A stretch of 64,000 nt of DNA from Alkalihalobacterium alkalinitrilicum (lineage in GTDB: Bacteria > Bacillota > Bacilli > Bacillales > Bacillaceae_F). Both the position numbers and the translations under genes were made by a program. Of the stretch, positions 42,297-53,787 are shown one piece after another (position 1 is the stretch's first letter; each line of letters begins with the position of its first letter). Location: assembly GCF_002019605.1 (NCBI RefSeq), contig NZ_KV917368.1, forward strand, positions 4,571,070-4,635,069. The letters are read 5' to 3'. A model generated the notes under the pieces. The model was not told the origin of the DNA. It did no database searches and was given only the letters and a program-made list of their open reading frames with translations.

Positions 42297-43139
42297 GTGT
42301 TAAGAGACTTTTTTACAAAAAAGAAAAAGTATGCAACTATACCATCTGAACGAGCGAAGCAAGAAGTTCCAGAAGGGTTAATGACAAAATGTCCGTCTTG
42401 TCGGACAATCATGTACACAAAAGAATTAAAGAAAAATTTATATGTCTGCTCAACTTGTGGACATCATCATAGAATGCCCGCATATGAGAGAATTGACAGT
42501 CTTGTAGATCAAGGAACGTTCGAAGAATTTGATAAAGATATGATTGCTACAGATCCTCTCCATTTCCCTACATATGAAGAAAAGCTAGAGCAAGACCGGA
42601 AAAAAACGGATTTAAATGAAGCGGTCGTAACGGGTAGAGGGAAAATGGACGGGTTTAACATAGTGATTGGTGTAATGGATTCTCGTTTTCGAATGGGAAG
42701 TATGGGATCTGTCGTTGGAGAAAAGATTACAAGAGCGATTGAACGAGCGATTGAAGTGAAAGAACCATTTATCTTGTTTTCGGCCTCGGGTGGGGCAAGG
42801 ATGCAAGAAGGGGTACTTAGCTTGATGCAAATGGCTAAAACGAGTGCTGCATTGCAAAAGCTAGATCGAGAAGGTGGCTTGTTTATTTCGATTATGACGC
42901 ACCCAACAACAGGGGGAGTTTCGGCAAGTTTTGCTTCACTTGGCGATTACAATTTTGCTGAACCGAAAGCATTAATTGGTTTTGCAGGTCGACGAATTAT
43001 TGAGCAGACGATCCGTCAAGAATTACCAGTGGATTTTCAAACCGCTGAATTTTTATTAAAGCATGGTCAGCTTGATAGAGTCGTTCCTCGTCAAGAAATG
43101 AAAGAAACGTTAGTAAAAGTTATTTCAATGCATCAATAA
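42297..43139 (+). CDS. accD: Acetyl-CoA carboxylase carboxyltransferase beta subunit
   Basis: With AccA transfers the carboxyl group from biotin to acetyl-CoA, making malonyl-CoA, the first committed step of fatty acid synthesis. GTG start at 42297 after GAGAGAGGTG gives 280 residues beginning [16 protein letters not shown] four-Cys zinc finger (CPSC...CSTC, ~28-50) precedes the crotonase-fold core with [18 protein letters not shown] and [12 protein letters not shown]. accA follows 17 bp later. Confidence 0.96.
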   Translation: MLRDFFTKKKKYATIPSERAKQEVPEGLMTKCPSCRTIMYTKELKKNLYVCSTCGHHHRMPAYERIDSLVDQGTFEEFDKDMIATDPLHFPTYEEKLEQDRKKTDLNEAVVTGRGKMDGFNIVIGVMDSRFRMGSMGSVVGEKITRAIERAIEVKEPFILFSASGGARMQEGVLSLMQMAKTSAALQKLDREGGLFISIMTHPTTGGVSASFASLGDYNFAEPKALIGFAGRRIIEQTIRQELPVDFQTAEFLLKHGQLDRVVPRQEMKETLVKVISMHQ

Positions 43140-43156
43140 GTAAGGAGGTGGAACAG

Positions 43157-44131
43157 ATGTCTGATTTAAGTTTTGAAAAACCGATCATAGAACTAAAAGA
43201 AAAAATTAAAGAAATTAAATCTTTTACACAAGAAAAGGATATTGATTTGTCTGCTGAAATTGTCAAACTAGAAGCTAGACTAGAACAATTAGAAGCAGAT
43301 ATTTACGGCAATTTGAAACCATGGGAGCGTTTACAAATCGCCCGTTTAGGTGAAAGACCGACTACTTTAGATTATATCAATCACTTATTTACTGACTTTA
43401 TTGAATTGCATGGTGACCGTTTATACGGTGACGATGCAGCGATTGTTGGTGGGGTAGCGAAATATAAAGGAAATCCTGTGACCGTAATTGGTCATCAAAG
43501 GGGAAAAGACACGAAAGAAAACATTCATCGTAACTTTGGGATGCCACATCCAGAAGGGTATCGAAAAGCGTTACGGTTAATGAAACAGGCTAATAAATTT
43601 GGAAGACCGATCATTTGCTTCTTAGATACCAAAGGAGCATACCCTGGAATGTCTGCCGAAGAAAGAGGGCAGAGTGAAGCGATTGCTCGTAATTTACTAG
43701 AAATGTCAGGGTTTACCGTCCCGATCATCTGTATTGTTATTGGAGAAGGTGCAAGTGGTGGAGCGTTAGCTATTGGCGTTGGGAACCGAATTTATATGCT
43801 AGAAAATACGTGGTTTTCCGTCATCTCACCAGAAGGAGCGGCAGCATTATTATGGAAAGATGCAGGTCAAGCACAACGTGCAGCCGATACGATGAAAATT
43901 ACAGCTCCAGACCTTAAAGAGTTAGGTGTAATTGATGATATTGTTCCTGAAGTTAGAGGTGGAGCACATCGTGATGTGCAGGAACAAGCCAAAATGATCG
44001 ATCGAATTATTGAAGAAGCGTTAGCTCAACTATCTTCTTTGTCTCCAGAGGAACTAGTAGAAGAACGTTATCAAAAATACAAAAAAATTGGACAATATAC
44101 GTTTGTAAACGATACCATCAGCATAAACTAA
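43157..44131 (+). CDS. accA: Acetyl-CoA carboxylase carboxyltransferase alpha subunit
   Basis: Partner of AccD. Start at the ATG at 43157, eight bases after AAGGAGGTGG (an in-frame GTG in that site is not the start); 324 residues. N-terminal helical region ([14 protein letters not shown]), then the carboxyltransferase core with [22 protein letters not shown] and [15 protein letters not shown]. Full length. Terminator 3 bp after the stop. Confidence 0.97.
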   Translation: MSDLSFEKPIIELKEKIKEIKSFTQEKDIDLSAEIVKLEARLEQLEADIYGNLKPWERLQIARLGERPTTLDYINHLFTDFIELHGDRLYGDDAAIVGGVAKYKGNPVTVIGHQRGKDTKENIHRNFGMPHPEGYRKALRLMKQANKFGRPIICFLDTKGAYPGMSAEERGQSEAIARNLLEMSGFTVPIICIVIGEGASGGALAIGVGNRIYMLENTWFSVISPEGAAALLWKDAGQAQRAADTMKITAPDLKELGVIDDIVPEVRGGAHRDVQEQAKMIDRIIEEALAQLSSLSPEELVEERYQKYKKIGQYTFVNDTISIN

Positions 44132-44133
44132 GG

Positions 44134-44175
44134 AAAAGTGCTTTCTATCCGTAAATAGAAAGCACTTTTCGTTTT
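44134..44175 (+). terminator. Intrinsic terminator of accDA
   Basis: Fifteen-bp perfect stem (44134-44148 with 44155-44169), loop CCGTAA, then CGTTTT. The A-rich 5' arm also fits termination on the other strand. Confidence 0.92.
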
Positions 44176-44239
44176 GGTTCATGCTATTGTTTTCCTTTTT
44201 TTATCGTGGTAGATTGAATTATACGAAAAGCACACATAA

Positions 44240-45211
<972 letters not shown>

Positions 45212-45284
45212 CTCGTAAATAAACAATACAAGTTTTTATAACTATTTGTGTGATAGTTATATATACAGGGAGGAACAATTAGCA

Positions 45285-47039
45285 ATGCGAAAAACAAAAA
45301 TAGTATGTACGATTGGTCCAGCAAGTGAAACGGTTGAAAAGTTAATTGCGTTAATCGAAGCTGGAATGAATGTTGCGCGGTTAAACTTTTCTCATGGTGA
45401 TTTTGAAGAACATGGGGCACGAATAAAAAACATTCGAGAAGCAGCTGAAAGAACGGGAAAGAATGTAGCGATCCTCTTAGATACAAAAGGACCAGAAGTT
45501 CGAACTCAAACGGTTGAAGGCGGCGCTGTTGAATTAAAACAAGGACAAGAATTAATCCTAGCTATGGAAGAAGTAGTAGGAAATGCAGCGAAAATATCAG
45601 TTACATATCCTGGTCTAATTCATGATGTTCATCCTGGATCTAAGATCTTATTAGACGATGGATTAATTGGGTTAGAAGTGATTGAAATAGGAACAAATGA
45701 AATCAAAACAAAAGTTTTAAATACAGGTGTGTTAAAAAATAAAAAAGGCGTCAATGTACCAAATGTAAGTGTCAATTTACCAGCTATCACAGACAAAGAT
45801 GCTGAAGATATAAAGTTTGGAGTAGAGCAAGGTGTTGACTTCATTGCTGCATCTTTTGTGAGAAGAGCATCAGATGTCCTGGAAATCAAAGATCTTTTAG
45901 AAAAATATAAAGCATCAGATATTCATATTATTCCGAAAATCGAAAATAGAGAAGGTGTGGATAATATTGATGAAATTTTACAAGTAGCTGACGGATTAAT
46001 GGTGGCACGTGGTGACCTTGGAGTTGAAATCCCTGCAGAGGAAGTGCCGCTCGTTCAAAAAGAATTAATTAAAAAGTGTAATGCCATTGCAAAACCCGTA
46101 ATCACTGCGACACAAATGCTCGACTCAATGCAACGTAATCCAAGACCAACACGTGCAGAAGCGAGTGATGTAGCTAATGCCATTTTCGATGGAACGGATG
46201 CGATTATGCTTTCTGGTGAAACTGCAGCTGGAGAATATCCAGTTGAGTCTGTACAGACGATGCATAATATCGCTAGCCGTACAGAAGAAGCTTTAAATTA
46301 CAAAGAGATGCTTTCTAAGCGAATTAAAGATACACGAATTACAATTACAAGTGCGATTAGCCAATCGGTTTCTCATACCGCTTATAATTTAAATGCATCA
46401 GCTATTTTAACGGCAACGGAAAGTGGATATACAGCGAGGGTAACAGCGAAATATCGGCCAAAATCGCCTGTAATCGCCGTTACGAGTAGTGAAAAAGTAT
46501 TACGTCGACTTTCATTAGTATGGGGCGTCATTCCAAGATTAGGAAGAGTTGCATCGACAACAGATGAAATGCTCGATATTACAGTACAAGCTGCAATGGA
46601 TTCAGGTTATATTAATCACGGCGATTTAGTAGTCATTACAGCAGGTGTACCTGTAGGAGAAACAGGGACAACAAATTTACTAAAAGTTCATGTTATCGGC
46701 GAAGTGGTTGCAAAAGGTCAAGGAATCGGACGCAGAACGGCAACTGGAAAAGTAGTTGTGGCCAATTCAGCTGAAGAAGCGAACAAAAAAGTGAATGAAG
46801 GGGATGTACTCGTTACTTTAAGTACAGATAAAGATATGATTCCTGCATTTGAAAAAGCTGCTGCAGTTATAACTGAAGAAGGTGGATTAACTTCTCATGC
46901 TGCAGTTGTTGGACTTAATTTGGGCAAACCTGTAATTGTTGGGGTCGAATTTGCAACAGAGCGATTTAAAGACGGTGAAGAAGTAACTGTCGATAGTGCA
47001 AGAGGAGATATTTACAGAGGACACGCAAGTGTTTTATAA
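45285..47039 (+). CDS. pyk: Pyruvate kinase with C-terminal PEP-utilizer domain
   Basis: Makes pyruvate and ATP from PEP. Start at the ATG at 45285 after GGGAGGA, 584 residues. Catalytic barrel with [12 protein letters not shown], the lysine/metal motif [17 protein letters not shown] and the ATQMLDSM segment, then the allosteric C domain. The last ~110 residues are the extra PEP-utilizer mobile-like domain of Bacillus pyruvate kinases ([21 protein letters not shown]), which has the sequence of a phosphohistidine domain with Thr-Ser-His retained. Confidence 0.98.
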   Translation: MRKTKIVCTIGPASETVEKLIALIEAGMNVARLNFSHGDFEEHGARIKNIREAAERTGKNVAILLDTKGPEVRTQTVEGGAVELKQGQELILAMEEVVGNAAKISVTYPGLIHDVHPGSKILLDDGLIGLEVIEIGTNEIKTKVLNTGVLKNKKGVNVPNVSVNLPAITDKDAEDIKFGVEQGVDFIAASFVRRASDVLEIKDLLEKYKASDIHIIPKIENREGVDNIDEILQVADGLMVARGDLGVEIPAEEVPLVQKELIKKCNAIAKPVITATQMLDSMQRNPRPTRAEASDVANAIFDGTDAIMLSGETAAGEYPVESVQTMHNIASRTEEALNYKEMLSKRIKDTRITITSAISQSVSHTAYNLNASAILTATESGYTARVTAKYRPKSPVIAVTSSEKVLRRLSLVWGVIPRLGRVASTTDEMLDITVQAAMDSGYINHGDLVVITAGVPVGETGTTNLLKVHVIGEVVAKGQGIGRRTATGKVVVANSAEEANKKVNEGDVLVTLSTDKDMIPAFEKAAAVITEEGGLTSHAAVVGLNLGKPVIVGVEFATERFKDGEEVTVDSARGDIYRGHASVL

Positions 47040-47052
47040 TATTTACAAAGAA

Positions 47053-47077
47053 AAGAAGGGTATGCCCTTCTTTTTTT
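47053..47077 (+). terminator. Intrinsic terminator of pfkA-pyk
   Basis: AAGAAGGG pairs with CCCTTCTT around TATG, followed by Ts. Confidence 0.93.
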
Positions 47078-47155
47078 GAATTTAAGGGAGTGTTTTTTTA
47101 CTTAGCTGACGATCAATCGTGTATTAGAGAGGAAATAAGAAAGTAGGTTACACAT

Positions 47156-47551
47156 ATGTTTCGATTGTTACTTTTGTTAATTATCGTAGTGCCTGCATTA
47201 GAAATTGCAGTGTTAATATTATCAGGAAATTATTTAGGAATTTGGCCAACTATTTTTCTCATTATCTTAACAGGTGTATTAGGAGCATGGTTAGCGAAAA
47301 AAGAAGGTCTCCAAACATTACGCCTAGCCCAGTTACAAATGCAACAAGGTCAGTTGCCGAATGGGGTTATTTTAGATGGCATTTGTATCTTAGTAGGAGG
47401 AGTAGTACTACTCACTCCAGGATTTATTACTGATGCGATCGGTTTTTATTTACTTATTCCATATACTCGTGCATCAGCAAAAGCGCTTTTAATGAAAATT
47501 TCACAACGATTGATCAATAGTGGAAATTTTATTTTTATTTCTAGAAAATAA
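47156..47551 (+). CDS. fxsA: FxsA-family membrane protein
   Basis: 131 residues with about four hydrophobic segments; family features are VVPALEIAVLI at the start, GLGAW-like GVLGAWLAKKEGLQTL, and the PGFITDAIGFYLLIP block. E. coli FxsA relieves phage T7 exclusion by the F plasmid when overproduced; its normal role is unknown. Same location as ytzA in B. subtilis, between pyk and ytvI. Confidence 0.9.
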   Translation: MFRLLLLLIIVVPALEIAVLILSGNYLGIWPTIFLIILTGVLGAWLAKKEGLQTLRLAQLQMQQGQLPNGVILDGICILVGGVVLLTPGFITDAIGFYLLIPYTRASAKALLMKISQRLINSGNFIFISRK

Positions 47552-47584
47552 GATTTTTTTTTCAGCCTATTTTGACAAAAAAAG

Positions 47585-47621
47585 AGTAGACACGAATTCT
47601 TTCCGAATTCGGTCTACTTTT
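47585..47621 (+). terminator. Intrinsic terminator of fxsA
   Basis: AGTAGAC and CGAATTC pair with GAATTCG and GTCTACT across one bulged A, followed by TTTTA. Confidence 0.88.
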
Positions 47622-47655
47622 ATTAATTTAGCCATCTATCCATACATTTATCCTG

Positions 47656-47784
47656 TTATCCTGGTTAAGTCTTAGGGTAAAAACCCCCACCTCTTAACGT
47701 AAGTGTAGGTGGGAAGTTCTAATTAGGTGGAGTCGAAACTTCTTCTGATTCCCTGATGTTCGAGCTTGCTGGAACGAGTTCGCT
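47656..47784 (-). repeat. Dispersed repeat B, copy 3
   Basis: Minus-strand copy. Its AGCGAACTCG end overlaps the ytvI stop codon TAG by two bases. CCCACCT/AGGTGGG hairpin is well kept; the first hairpin is degenerate. Ends with CTTAACCAGGATAA. Confidence 0.85.
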
Positions 47785-48898
47785 ATGATTTCTTCTGGAG
47801 AACAAAATCTCGAATATCATGGAACACATTAGCTTTGTAAATCGTATTGAGAAAAACTAAACTTGCCGGTCCAATAATAAGCCCTAAAAATCCAAATAAT
47901 TGAAAACCAACAAATAAGGCAATTAGCATTGCTAATGGTTCGACACCTATGCTACTAGATAGTACTTTCGGTTCGAGTAATTGTCGTTGAATTAATATGA
48001 TACCATAAAGCACACAAAGACCGATTGTTAACGATAACTGACCAGCAAAAAAACTATAAATAATCCATGGAATAAAAATAAGTCCTGTACCTAAATAGGG
48101 AATTAAATCGACGATAGCAATGATAACTGCAATAGTAAAAGGATATTCGACTTGTAAAATGAGTAGACCTGATAAAACGAACACAAACGTTATTGAAATT
48201 AATGTGAGTTGACCGAGCATATAACCGAAAAGGGCATGCTTTAAATCATTTAGTACTTTTGTAGAACTTTCAATTACTTTTTGTGGTAAAGATTTTCGGA
48301 AAAAACGAGTGAGTTTATACCAGTCTTTACTAATAAAAAAGGTAGCCATTAATGTAAAAAGAAATACAGTAGCAAGATTTGGCAAGGACAAGAGAAAGTC
48401 CGATAAACCATTAAATAACTTTTGTACCGCTGAGCCTGCGTTCGTTGCAATTTGCGAACTGAATGTTTGAATATAGTTCAAAATGGTGGATTGTTGTTCG
48501 GCTTCCAGCGAATTAATCGAACGAATCACTTGCTCATAAATAGGAAGTAACGTCGTAAAGAAAAACCCCTCAAGGTAAAGAACAAGTGTATTAATATGAT
48601 ACGGGAGTACTGTAGCTAAATGATTCGACCCAGAAATGATTTCTGCGATAAATAACGTAATAAGACCAGAGAAAACAACAAAGATTAACATTAATGACAC
48701 GAACACGGCAATAGTTCTGTTCAATTTCCAACGAAACTCAAGAAAATTCACGAGTGGATTAATTAAAAATGCAAGTATAAACCCAAATATAAAAGGGTAG
48801 GTTACCGATGTAACATAATATGAACTTATAACAATAGACAAAATGATCATAAGTACAAAAATGATTCGCAAAGTTAAAGTGAATTGTTCTTTATTCAA
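47783..48898 (-). CDS. ytvI: Sporulation integral membrane protein YtvI (AI-2E family)
   Basis: 371 residues with about eight hydrophobic helices and the AI-2 exporter-like/permease family layout, including GTGLIFIPWIIYSFFAG and the LEPKVLSSSIGVEPL block. TTG start after GGGAGGGATCC. YtvI belongs to the sporulation group of this family in Bacillus; a sigma-E-like promoter lies just upstream. The transported substrate is unknown, and AI-2 export should not be assumed. Its stop codon lies in a B repeat. Confidence 0.9.
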   Translation of the reverse strand: MNKEQFTLTLRIIFVLMIILSIVISSYYVTSVTYPFIFGFILAFLINPLVNFLEFRWKLNRTIAVFVSLMLIFVVFSGLITLFIAEIISGSNHLATVLPYHINTLVLYLEGFFFTTLLPIYEQVIRSINSLEAEQQSTILNYIQTFSSQIATNAGSAVQKLFNGLSDFLLSLPNLATVFLFTLMATFFISKDWYKLTRFFRKSLPQKVIESSTKVLNDLKHALFGYMLGQLTLISITFVFVLSGLLILQVEYPFTIAVIIAIVDLIPYLGTGLIFIPWIIYSFFAGQLSLTIGLCVLYGIILIQRQLLEPKVLSSSIGVEPLAMLIALFVGFQLFGFLGLIIGPASLVFLNTIYKANVFHDIRDFVLQKKS

Positions 48899-48921
48899 TA
48901 GGATCCCTCCCTTGCTTGTAC

Positions 48922-48950
48922 ATCATATGAGCATACAGTTAAAAAAATGA
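48922..48950 (-). promoter_or_regulatory. Candidate sigma-E promoter of ytvI
   Basis: Minus strand: TCATTTT (6 of 7 against KMATATT), 14-bp spacer, CATATGAT (6 of 8 against CATACAnT). Confidence 0.4.
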
Positions 48951-49131
48951 GAAACGGACAAGAAATGATTGATTAAATAGGGATCTACAGGTTTTGAAAC
49001 GGAATTGTATCAGTGTTCTGTACTATAATACATTCATAAGTAAACTGCTATTATGAAACATAGCGAATATTTTGGAAATATGGTATGATGTTGAATGAGG
49101 ATTGCCTATGGAGGAAGGATGAACAGTTAAT

Positions 49132-49605
49132 TTGTTGTCTCAATCATCATTGTTTTTACTGATATTATTAGTGATTAGTTGGCTGGGGAAAAACCAGTCA
49201 TTACTAGTAGCTGTTGTTGCACTCCTAGTATTAAAGTGGTCAGGGCTTGGTGACAAACTCTTTCCAATAATACAGGCAAAGGGGATCAATTGGGGAGTTA
49301 CAATATTGACCATTGCCGTTCTAATACCAATTGCAACGGGAGAAATAGGTTTTAAACAATTAACAGACTCTCTTAAATCTTCGTATGCTTGGATTGCACT
49401 TTTTTCTGGTATTGCTGTTGCGTTAATTGCAGCGAGTGGGGTAGATCTATTAAAGGACGACCCACACATTACTACAGCATTAGTGCTAGGAACAATATTA
49501 GCAGTTGTTTTATTTAAAGGTATAGCTGTAGGACCTTTAATCGCAGCAGGAATTGCGTACTTAATTATTCAAATTATCTCTTTTTTTTCAGCGGGTGGGA
49601 GTTAA
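49132..49605 (+). CDS. ytwI: DUF441 membrane protein YtwI
   Basis: 157 residues with four or five helices, family signature AKGINWGVTILTIAVLIPIATGEIGF and the DPHITTALVLGTILAV block. Start is one of two consecutive TTG codons (49132 or 49135). Upstream a strong GGAGGAAGG site serves ATG-AAC-AGT-TAA (49119-49130), a three-codon ORF ending one base before the TTG, so ytwI may be translated by reinitiation. Function unknown; position between ytvI and citZ as in B. subtilis. Confidence 0.87.
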   Translation: MLSQSSLFLLILLVISWLGKNQSLLVAVVALLVLKWSGLGDKLFPIIQAKGINWGVTILTIAVLIPIATGEIGFKQLTDSLKSSYAWIALFSGIAVALIAASGVDLLKDDPHITTALVLGTILAVVLFKGIAVGPLIAAGIAYLIIQIISFFSAGGS

Positions 49606-49685
49606 TTTTTTTCGTGTTTCCATTTATCAGAAAAATCAGACTAGTTAAACTTTTCAAAGTAAGTGATGAATATTTTGATAAAACG

Positions 49686-49714
49686 TTCACAAAACTTAAA
49701 AAAATGTTTATAAT
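49686..49714 (+). promoter_or_regulatory. Sigma-A promoter of citZ
   Basis: TTCACA (49686-49691), 17-bp spacer, perfect TATAAT (49709-49714), ~110 bp before the start. Confidence 0.65.
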
Positions 49715-49757
49715 GTAAGTTGATTGAAACTTCCTTCCTACATAGTTTTAGATGGAA

Positions 49758-49772
49758 ATGTAAGCATTTACT
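49758..49772 (+). promoter_or_regulatory. Candidate CcpA cre site in the citZ leader
   Basis: ATGTAAGCATTTACT matches the cre pattern WTGNAARCGNWWWCA at 13 of 15. It lies ~40 bp after the likely start of transcription, where CcpA would act as a roadblock; carbon repression of citZ is known in B. subtilis. Confidence 0.5.
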
Positions 49773-49823
49773 TTTCCTCGTGTAAATCTGTATGAATATA
49801 ACGGGTAAAGGAGAGGTTGAGAA

Positions 49824-50939
49824 ATGAGTACTACAAAGGGTCTTGAAGGAGTTGTAGCAACAACTTCTAGTGTAAGTTCTATCATTGATAGTGTATTAAC
49901 ATATCAGGGGTATAACATTGACGATCTAGCTGATAACGCAACATTTGAGGAAGTAATTTATTTACTTTGGAATGGTAGATTACCAAACCAAGCAGAGCTT
50001 GACCAATTAACGAAGGATTTAGCTGATAATGCTGATATTCCTCAAGAAGTACTTGAGTTTATGAAAGCTTATCCGAATAAAGATGTTCATCCTATGGCGG
50101 CTCTTCGTACTGCAGTATCAAGCTTAGCGCTTTATGACGACCAAGCAGATGTAATGGACGAGCAAGCGAATCGTCTGAAAGCCATTCGCTTACAAGCAAA
50201 ATTACCAACACTTGTAACAGCATTTTCTCGTATTCGTGAAGGTAAAGAGCCAATCGCACCACGCAAGGACTTAGGTTTCGCTGCAAACTTCCTATACACA
50301 TTGACAGGGGAAGAACCAGATGAAATCGCAATCAGCGCTTTTGATAAAGCTTTAGTTCTTCACGCTGACCACGAATTAAATGCATCAACATTTACTGCTC
50401 GTGTCTGTGTAGCTACACTTTCAGATGTTTATTCTGGAATTACAGCAGCTATTGGAGCTCTAAAAGGCCCATTACATGGTGGAGCTAATGAAGCAGTAAT
50501 GAAAATGTTACACGAGATTGGTGAAGTAGAAAATGTAGAGCCATATATTCGTCGTGCATTAGACAATAAAGAAAAGATTATGGGCTTCGGTCACCGCGTT
50601 TATAAAGATGGAGACCCGCGTGCAAAACATTTACGCGAAATGTCTAAGAAATTAACGACTATTACTGGTGAACCTAAGTGGTATGAAATGTCTGTAAAAA
50701 TCGACGAAATGGTTACGAGCGAAAAAGGCTTATTACCAAATGTTGATTTCTATTCAGCAAGTGTTTATCATAGCCTTGGTATTAAATATGACTTGTTCAC
50801 ACCAATCTTTGCAGTGAGCCGTACTTCTGGATGGTTAGCTCATATTTTAGAGCAATACAGTAATAACCGTTTAATCCGTCCACGTGCAGAATATGTTGGA
50901 CCAGACAAACAAGTTTACGTACCAATTGAAAAACGTTAA
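49824..50939 (+). CDS. citZ: Citrate synthase II
   Basis: Condenses oxaloacetate and acetyl-CoA to citrate. Catalytic histidines in LHADHELNAS (~184) and GFGHRVYKDGDPRA (~259), and the C-terminal aspartate in LPNVDFYSA. 371 residues, normal for the Gram-positive type. Start ATG after AAAGGAGAGG. First of the citZ-icd-mdh TCA cluster, with its own promoter and probable cre. Confidence 0.98.
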   Translation: MSTTKGLEGVVATTSSVSSIIDSVLTYQGYNIDDLADNATFEEVIYLLWNGRLPNQAELDQLTKDLADNADIPQEVLEFMKAYPNKDVHPMAALRTAVSSLALYDDQADVMDEQANRLKAIRLQAKLPTLVTAFSRIREGKEPIAPRKDLGFAANFLYTLTGEEPDEIAISAFDKALVLHADHELNASTFTARVCVATLSDVYSGITAAIGALKGPLHGGANEAVMKMLHEIGEVENVEPYIRRALDNKEKIMGFGHRVYKDGDPRAKHLREMSKKLTTITGEPKWYEMSVKIDEMVTSEKGLLPNVDFYSASVYHSLGIKYDLFTPIFAVSRTSGWLAHILEQYSNNRLIRPRAEYVGPDKQVYVPIEKR

Positions 50940-51058
50940 AATAGTATAAGTATTGATTTATGTCAGGAGGGGGAAACTCCTCCTTGTACATGTTTTTAGA
51001 ATGTAAATATCATTGGTAAGTGATTTTACAAATCATTGTTAGGGAGGTAAATGTGATT

Positions 51059-52327
51059 ATGGCAAATGGAGAAGCAATTAAAGTAAACAATGGGGTATTA
51101 GATGTACCGAATAATCCAGTCATTCCGTTTATTGAAGGAGATGGAATTGGATCAGATATCTGGGCTGCTGCTTCAAGAGTTCTAGATGCTGCGGTAGAAA
51201 AAGCGTACAATGGTGAGAAGAAAATTGAATGGAAAGAAATTCTAGCTGGGGAAAAAGCGTTCAACCAAACAGGTAGCTGGTTACCAGATGAAACCCTTGA
51301 GGCTGTTCGTCAATACATAATTGCAATTAAAGGACCTTTAACAACACCAATTGGTGGAGGTATTCGTTCATTAAACGTTGCTCTTCGTCAAGAACTAGAT
51401 CTATTCACTTGCTTACGTCCTGTTCGTTACTTTACAGGTGTTCCATCACCAGTAAAACGTCCAGAAGATACTGATATGGTAATCTTCCGTGAAAACACTG
51501 AAGATATCTATGCAGGTATCGAGTACCAATCTGGTTCAGAAGAAGTGAAAAAGTTAATCAATTTCTTACAAAATGAAATGGGTGTAAATAAAATCCGTTT
51601 CCCAGAAACTTCAGGTATTGGTATTAAACCAGTTTCCCAAGAAGGGACATCTCGTTTAGTTCGTGCTGCTATTCAATATGCAATTAATGAAGGTCGTAAG
51701 AGTGTTACTTTAGTTCATAAAGGTAACATTATGAAATTTACTGAAGGTGCATTTAAAAACTGGGGCTACGAACTTGCTGAAGCTGAGTTTGGCGACAAAG
51801 TATTTACATGGGCTCAATACGATGCAATCGTTGAGCGCGATGGAAAAGACGCTGCAAATGAAGCACAAGCAAAAGCTGAAGCAGAAGGAAAAATCATCAT
51901 TAAAGATGCAATTGCTGATATTTTCTTACAACAAATCTTAACTCGTCCAGCTGAATTTGATGTAGTAGCAACTATGAACCTAAACGGTGACTATATTTCA
52001 GATGCGTTAGCTGCTCAAGTTGGTGGTATTGGTATTGCTCCTGGAGCAAACATTAACTACGACACAGGTCATGCGATTTTTGAAGCTACACATGGTACAG
52101 CTCCAAAATACGCTGGATTAGATAAAGTTAACCCATCTTCAGTGTTATTATCTGGTGAGTTAATGCTTCGTCATCTTGGATGGACAGAAGCTGCTGATTT
52201 AATCATGGGATCAATGGAAAAAACAATTGAAAGTAAAGTTGTAACATATGACTTCGCACGCCTTATGGATGGTGCTACTGAAGTGAAATGTTCTGAATTC
52301 GCTAACGAATTAATTAAAAATCTTTAA
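51059..52327 (+). CDS. icd: NADP-dependent isocitrate dehydrogenase
   Basis: Oxidises isocitrate to 2-oxoglutarate. Start at the ATG at 51059, eight bases after AGGGAGGT; 422 residues. Substrate loop [18 protein letters not shown] with the phosphorylatable Ser, metal Asp in [16 protein letters not shown], and NADP segment HGTAPKYAG. 120 bp after citZ. Confidence 0.98.
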   Translation: MANGEAIKVNNGVLDVPNNPVIPFIEGDGIGSDIWAAASRVLDAAVEKAYNGEKKIEWKEILAGEKAFNQTGSWLPDETLEAVRQYIIAIKGPLTTPIGGGIRSLNVALRQELDLFTCLRPVRYFTGVPSPVKRPEDTDMVIFRENTEDIYAGIEYQSGSEEVKKLINFLQNEMGVNKIRFPETSGIGIKPVSQEGTSRLVRAAIQYAINEGRKSVTLVHKGNIMKFTEGAFKNWGYELAEAEFGDKVFTWAQYDAIVERDGKDAANEAQAKAEAEGKIIIKDAIADIFLQQILTRPAEFDVVATMNLNGDYISDALAAQVGGIGIAPGANINYDTGHAIFEATHGTAPKYAGLDKVNPSSVLLSGELMLRHLGWTEAADLIMGSMEKTIESKVVTYDFARLMDGATEVKCSEFANELIKNL

Positions 52328-52377
52328 TTTACTCTAGAGTTTAATTGATTCTTATAAATGTGTGATCAATAAAGGAT

Positions 52378-52408
52378 GGAAAATGGCTGCTTCTGGCAGC
52401 TGTTTTCC
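52378..52408 (+). other. Hairpin in the icd-mdh gap
   Basis: GGAAAATGGCTGC pairs with GCAGCTGTTTTCC (two G-U pairs) around TTCTG, followed by TGATTTATT, not a clean U-run. The 249-bp gap holds two more short stems (TAGCC/GGCTA near 52457 and TAGGT/ACCTA near 52520). A weak terminator or processing site that lowers mdh expression is possible. Confidence 0.5.
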
Positions 52409-52576
52409 TGATTTATTGCACAACCTCTTTGATTTCCTGTTCATTATAGAAGGTTAGTAGCCTGATTAAGGGGCTAGACTTCCAAGCAACAGAGAAGTAA
52501 GTCAATGAAGAGATTAGGTGGCTTATGGCCTACCTATTTGAACAAACTCTAATAAGACGTCAGGAGTGGTTGGATA

Positions 52577-53521
52577 ATGGCAATTAAACGTAGAAAGATT
52601 TCTGTTATTGGTGGAGGGTTTACTGGTGCAACAACAGCACTAATGGTAGCACAAAAAGAATTAGGGGACGTTGTACTTCTTGATATTCCACAAATGGAAG
52701 GTCCTACTAAAGGTAAAGCTTTAGATATGCTTGAATCTACACCTGTTCAAGGACTTGATTCAAACATTATCGGTACTTCAAGTTATGAAGATACAGCTGG
52801 TTCGGATGTTGTTGTTATTACTGCTGGTATTGCTCGTAAGCCAGGTATGAGTCGTGATGACCTTGTAAATACAAATGCAGGTATTATGAAGGCTGTTACA
52901 AAAGAAGTTGTTAAACATTCACCAGATTGCTACATTATCGTACTTACTAATCCTGCAGATGCTATGACATACACAGTTTACAAAGAGTCAGGTTTCCCGA
53001 AAAATCGTGTAATTGGTCAATCAGGTGTACTTGATACAGCTCGTTTCCGCACGTTCGTTGCTCAAGAATTGAACGTATCTGTGGAAGATGTAACTGGATT
53101 TGTACTTGGTGGACATGGCGATGATATGGTACCACTGATCCGTTACTCGTATGCTGGTGGAATTCCATTAGAAAAACTTATTCCTCAAGATCGTTTAGAT
53201 GCAATTGTGGAGCGAACACGTAAAGGCGGCGGAGAAATCGTTGGTCTTTTAGGAAACGGTAGTGCATATTATGCACCAGCGGCTTCTTTAACTCAAATGG
53301 TTGAAGCAATCCTGAAAGATAAAAAACGGATTATTCCTACAATCGCCTACTTAGAGGGTGAGTATGGGTACAATGATTTGTATGTTGGTGTACCAACAAT
53401 CCTCGGTGGCGACGGTATCGAAAAAGTAATCGAACTAGAACTTACAGCTGAAGAGAAAGCTGCTCTTGATCAATCTGTGGAGTCAGTTCGTAACGTAATG
53501 GCTGCGTTACCAAAAGATTAA
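52577..53521 (+). CDS. mdh: Malate dehydrogenase
   Basis: NAD-dependent oxidation of malate to oxaloacetate. LDH-like fold: nucleotide motif [13 protein letters not shown] (~8-20), substrate Arg in [12 protein letters not shown] (~86-97), Asp/Arg in [13 protein letters not shown] (~148-160) and catalytic His in [12 protein letters not shown] (~180). 314 residues. RBS is the CAGGAGTGG stretch. Last of citZ-icd-mdh, followed by two terminators. Confidence 0.98.
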   Translation: MAIKRRKISVIGGGFTGATTALMVAQKELGDVVLLDIPQMEGPTKGKALDMLESTPVQGLDSNIIGTSSYEDTAGSDVVVITAGIARKPGMSRDDLVNTNAGIMKAVTKEVVKHSPDCYIIVLTNPADAMTYTVYKESGFPKNRVIGQSGVLDTARFRTFVAQELNVSVEDVTGFVLGGHGDDMVPLIRYSYAGGIPLEKLIPQDRLDAIVERTRKGGGEIVGLLGNGSAYYAPAASLTQMVEAILKDKKRIIPTIAYLEGEYGYNDLYVGVPTILGGDGIEKVIELELTAEEKAALDQSVESVRNVMAALPKD

Positions 53522-53536
53522 TTACTTAATACAAAA

Positions 53537-53585
53537 AAGAAGTAATTCACAGTGCTGGCCACTTGTGTATTACTTCTTTTTTTGT
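53537..53585 (+). terminator. First terminator after mdh
   Basis: AAGAAGTAAT pairs with ATTACTTCTT; a second pairing CACAGTG/CACTTGTG lies inside; seven Ts follow. Confidence 0.92.
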
Positions 53586-53616
53586 AGAAAATATAAAAAT
53601 GGAAATCGTTTGTAAA

Positions 53617-53655
53617 AAGGAATGTCAGTTGACGTACTGGCATTCCTTTTTTTTT
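53617..53655 (+). terminator. Second terminator after mdh
   Basis: AAGGAATGTCAGT pairs with ACTGGCATTCCTT (one G-U) around TGACGT, followed by a long T-run. Confidence 0.92.
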
Positions 53656-53664
53656 GAGTATGCT

Positions 53665-53777
53665 TTATCCCGCACCAACTGGCAGTAATACCCCAACTTC
53701 AAGACGTCGAAAAATCAAGAAGGATAAGATAAGAGTGGGGGATGAGGAAAACCCTCACTGATGGAAGTTTCACTTTA
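53665..53777 (+). repeat. Dispersed repeat A, copy 6 (short form)
   Basis: TTATCCCGCACCAACTGGCA at the left and TTTCACTTTA at the right. The second hairpin is fused to the first: CCCC of the first arm faces GTGGGG, then CCCTCACTGATGG follows. It ends 10 bp before the phoP PHO box. Confidence 0.88.
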
Positions 53778-53787
53778 GTAAATGATC

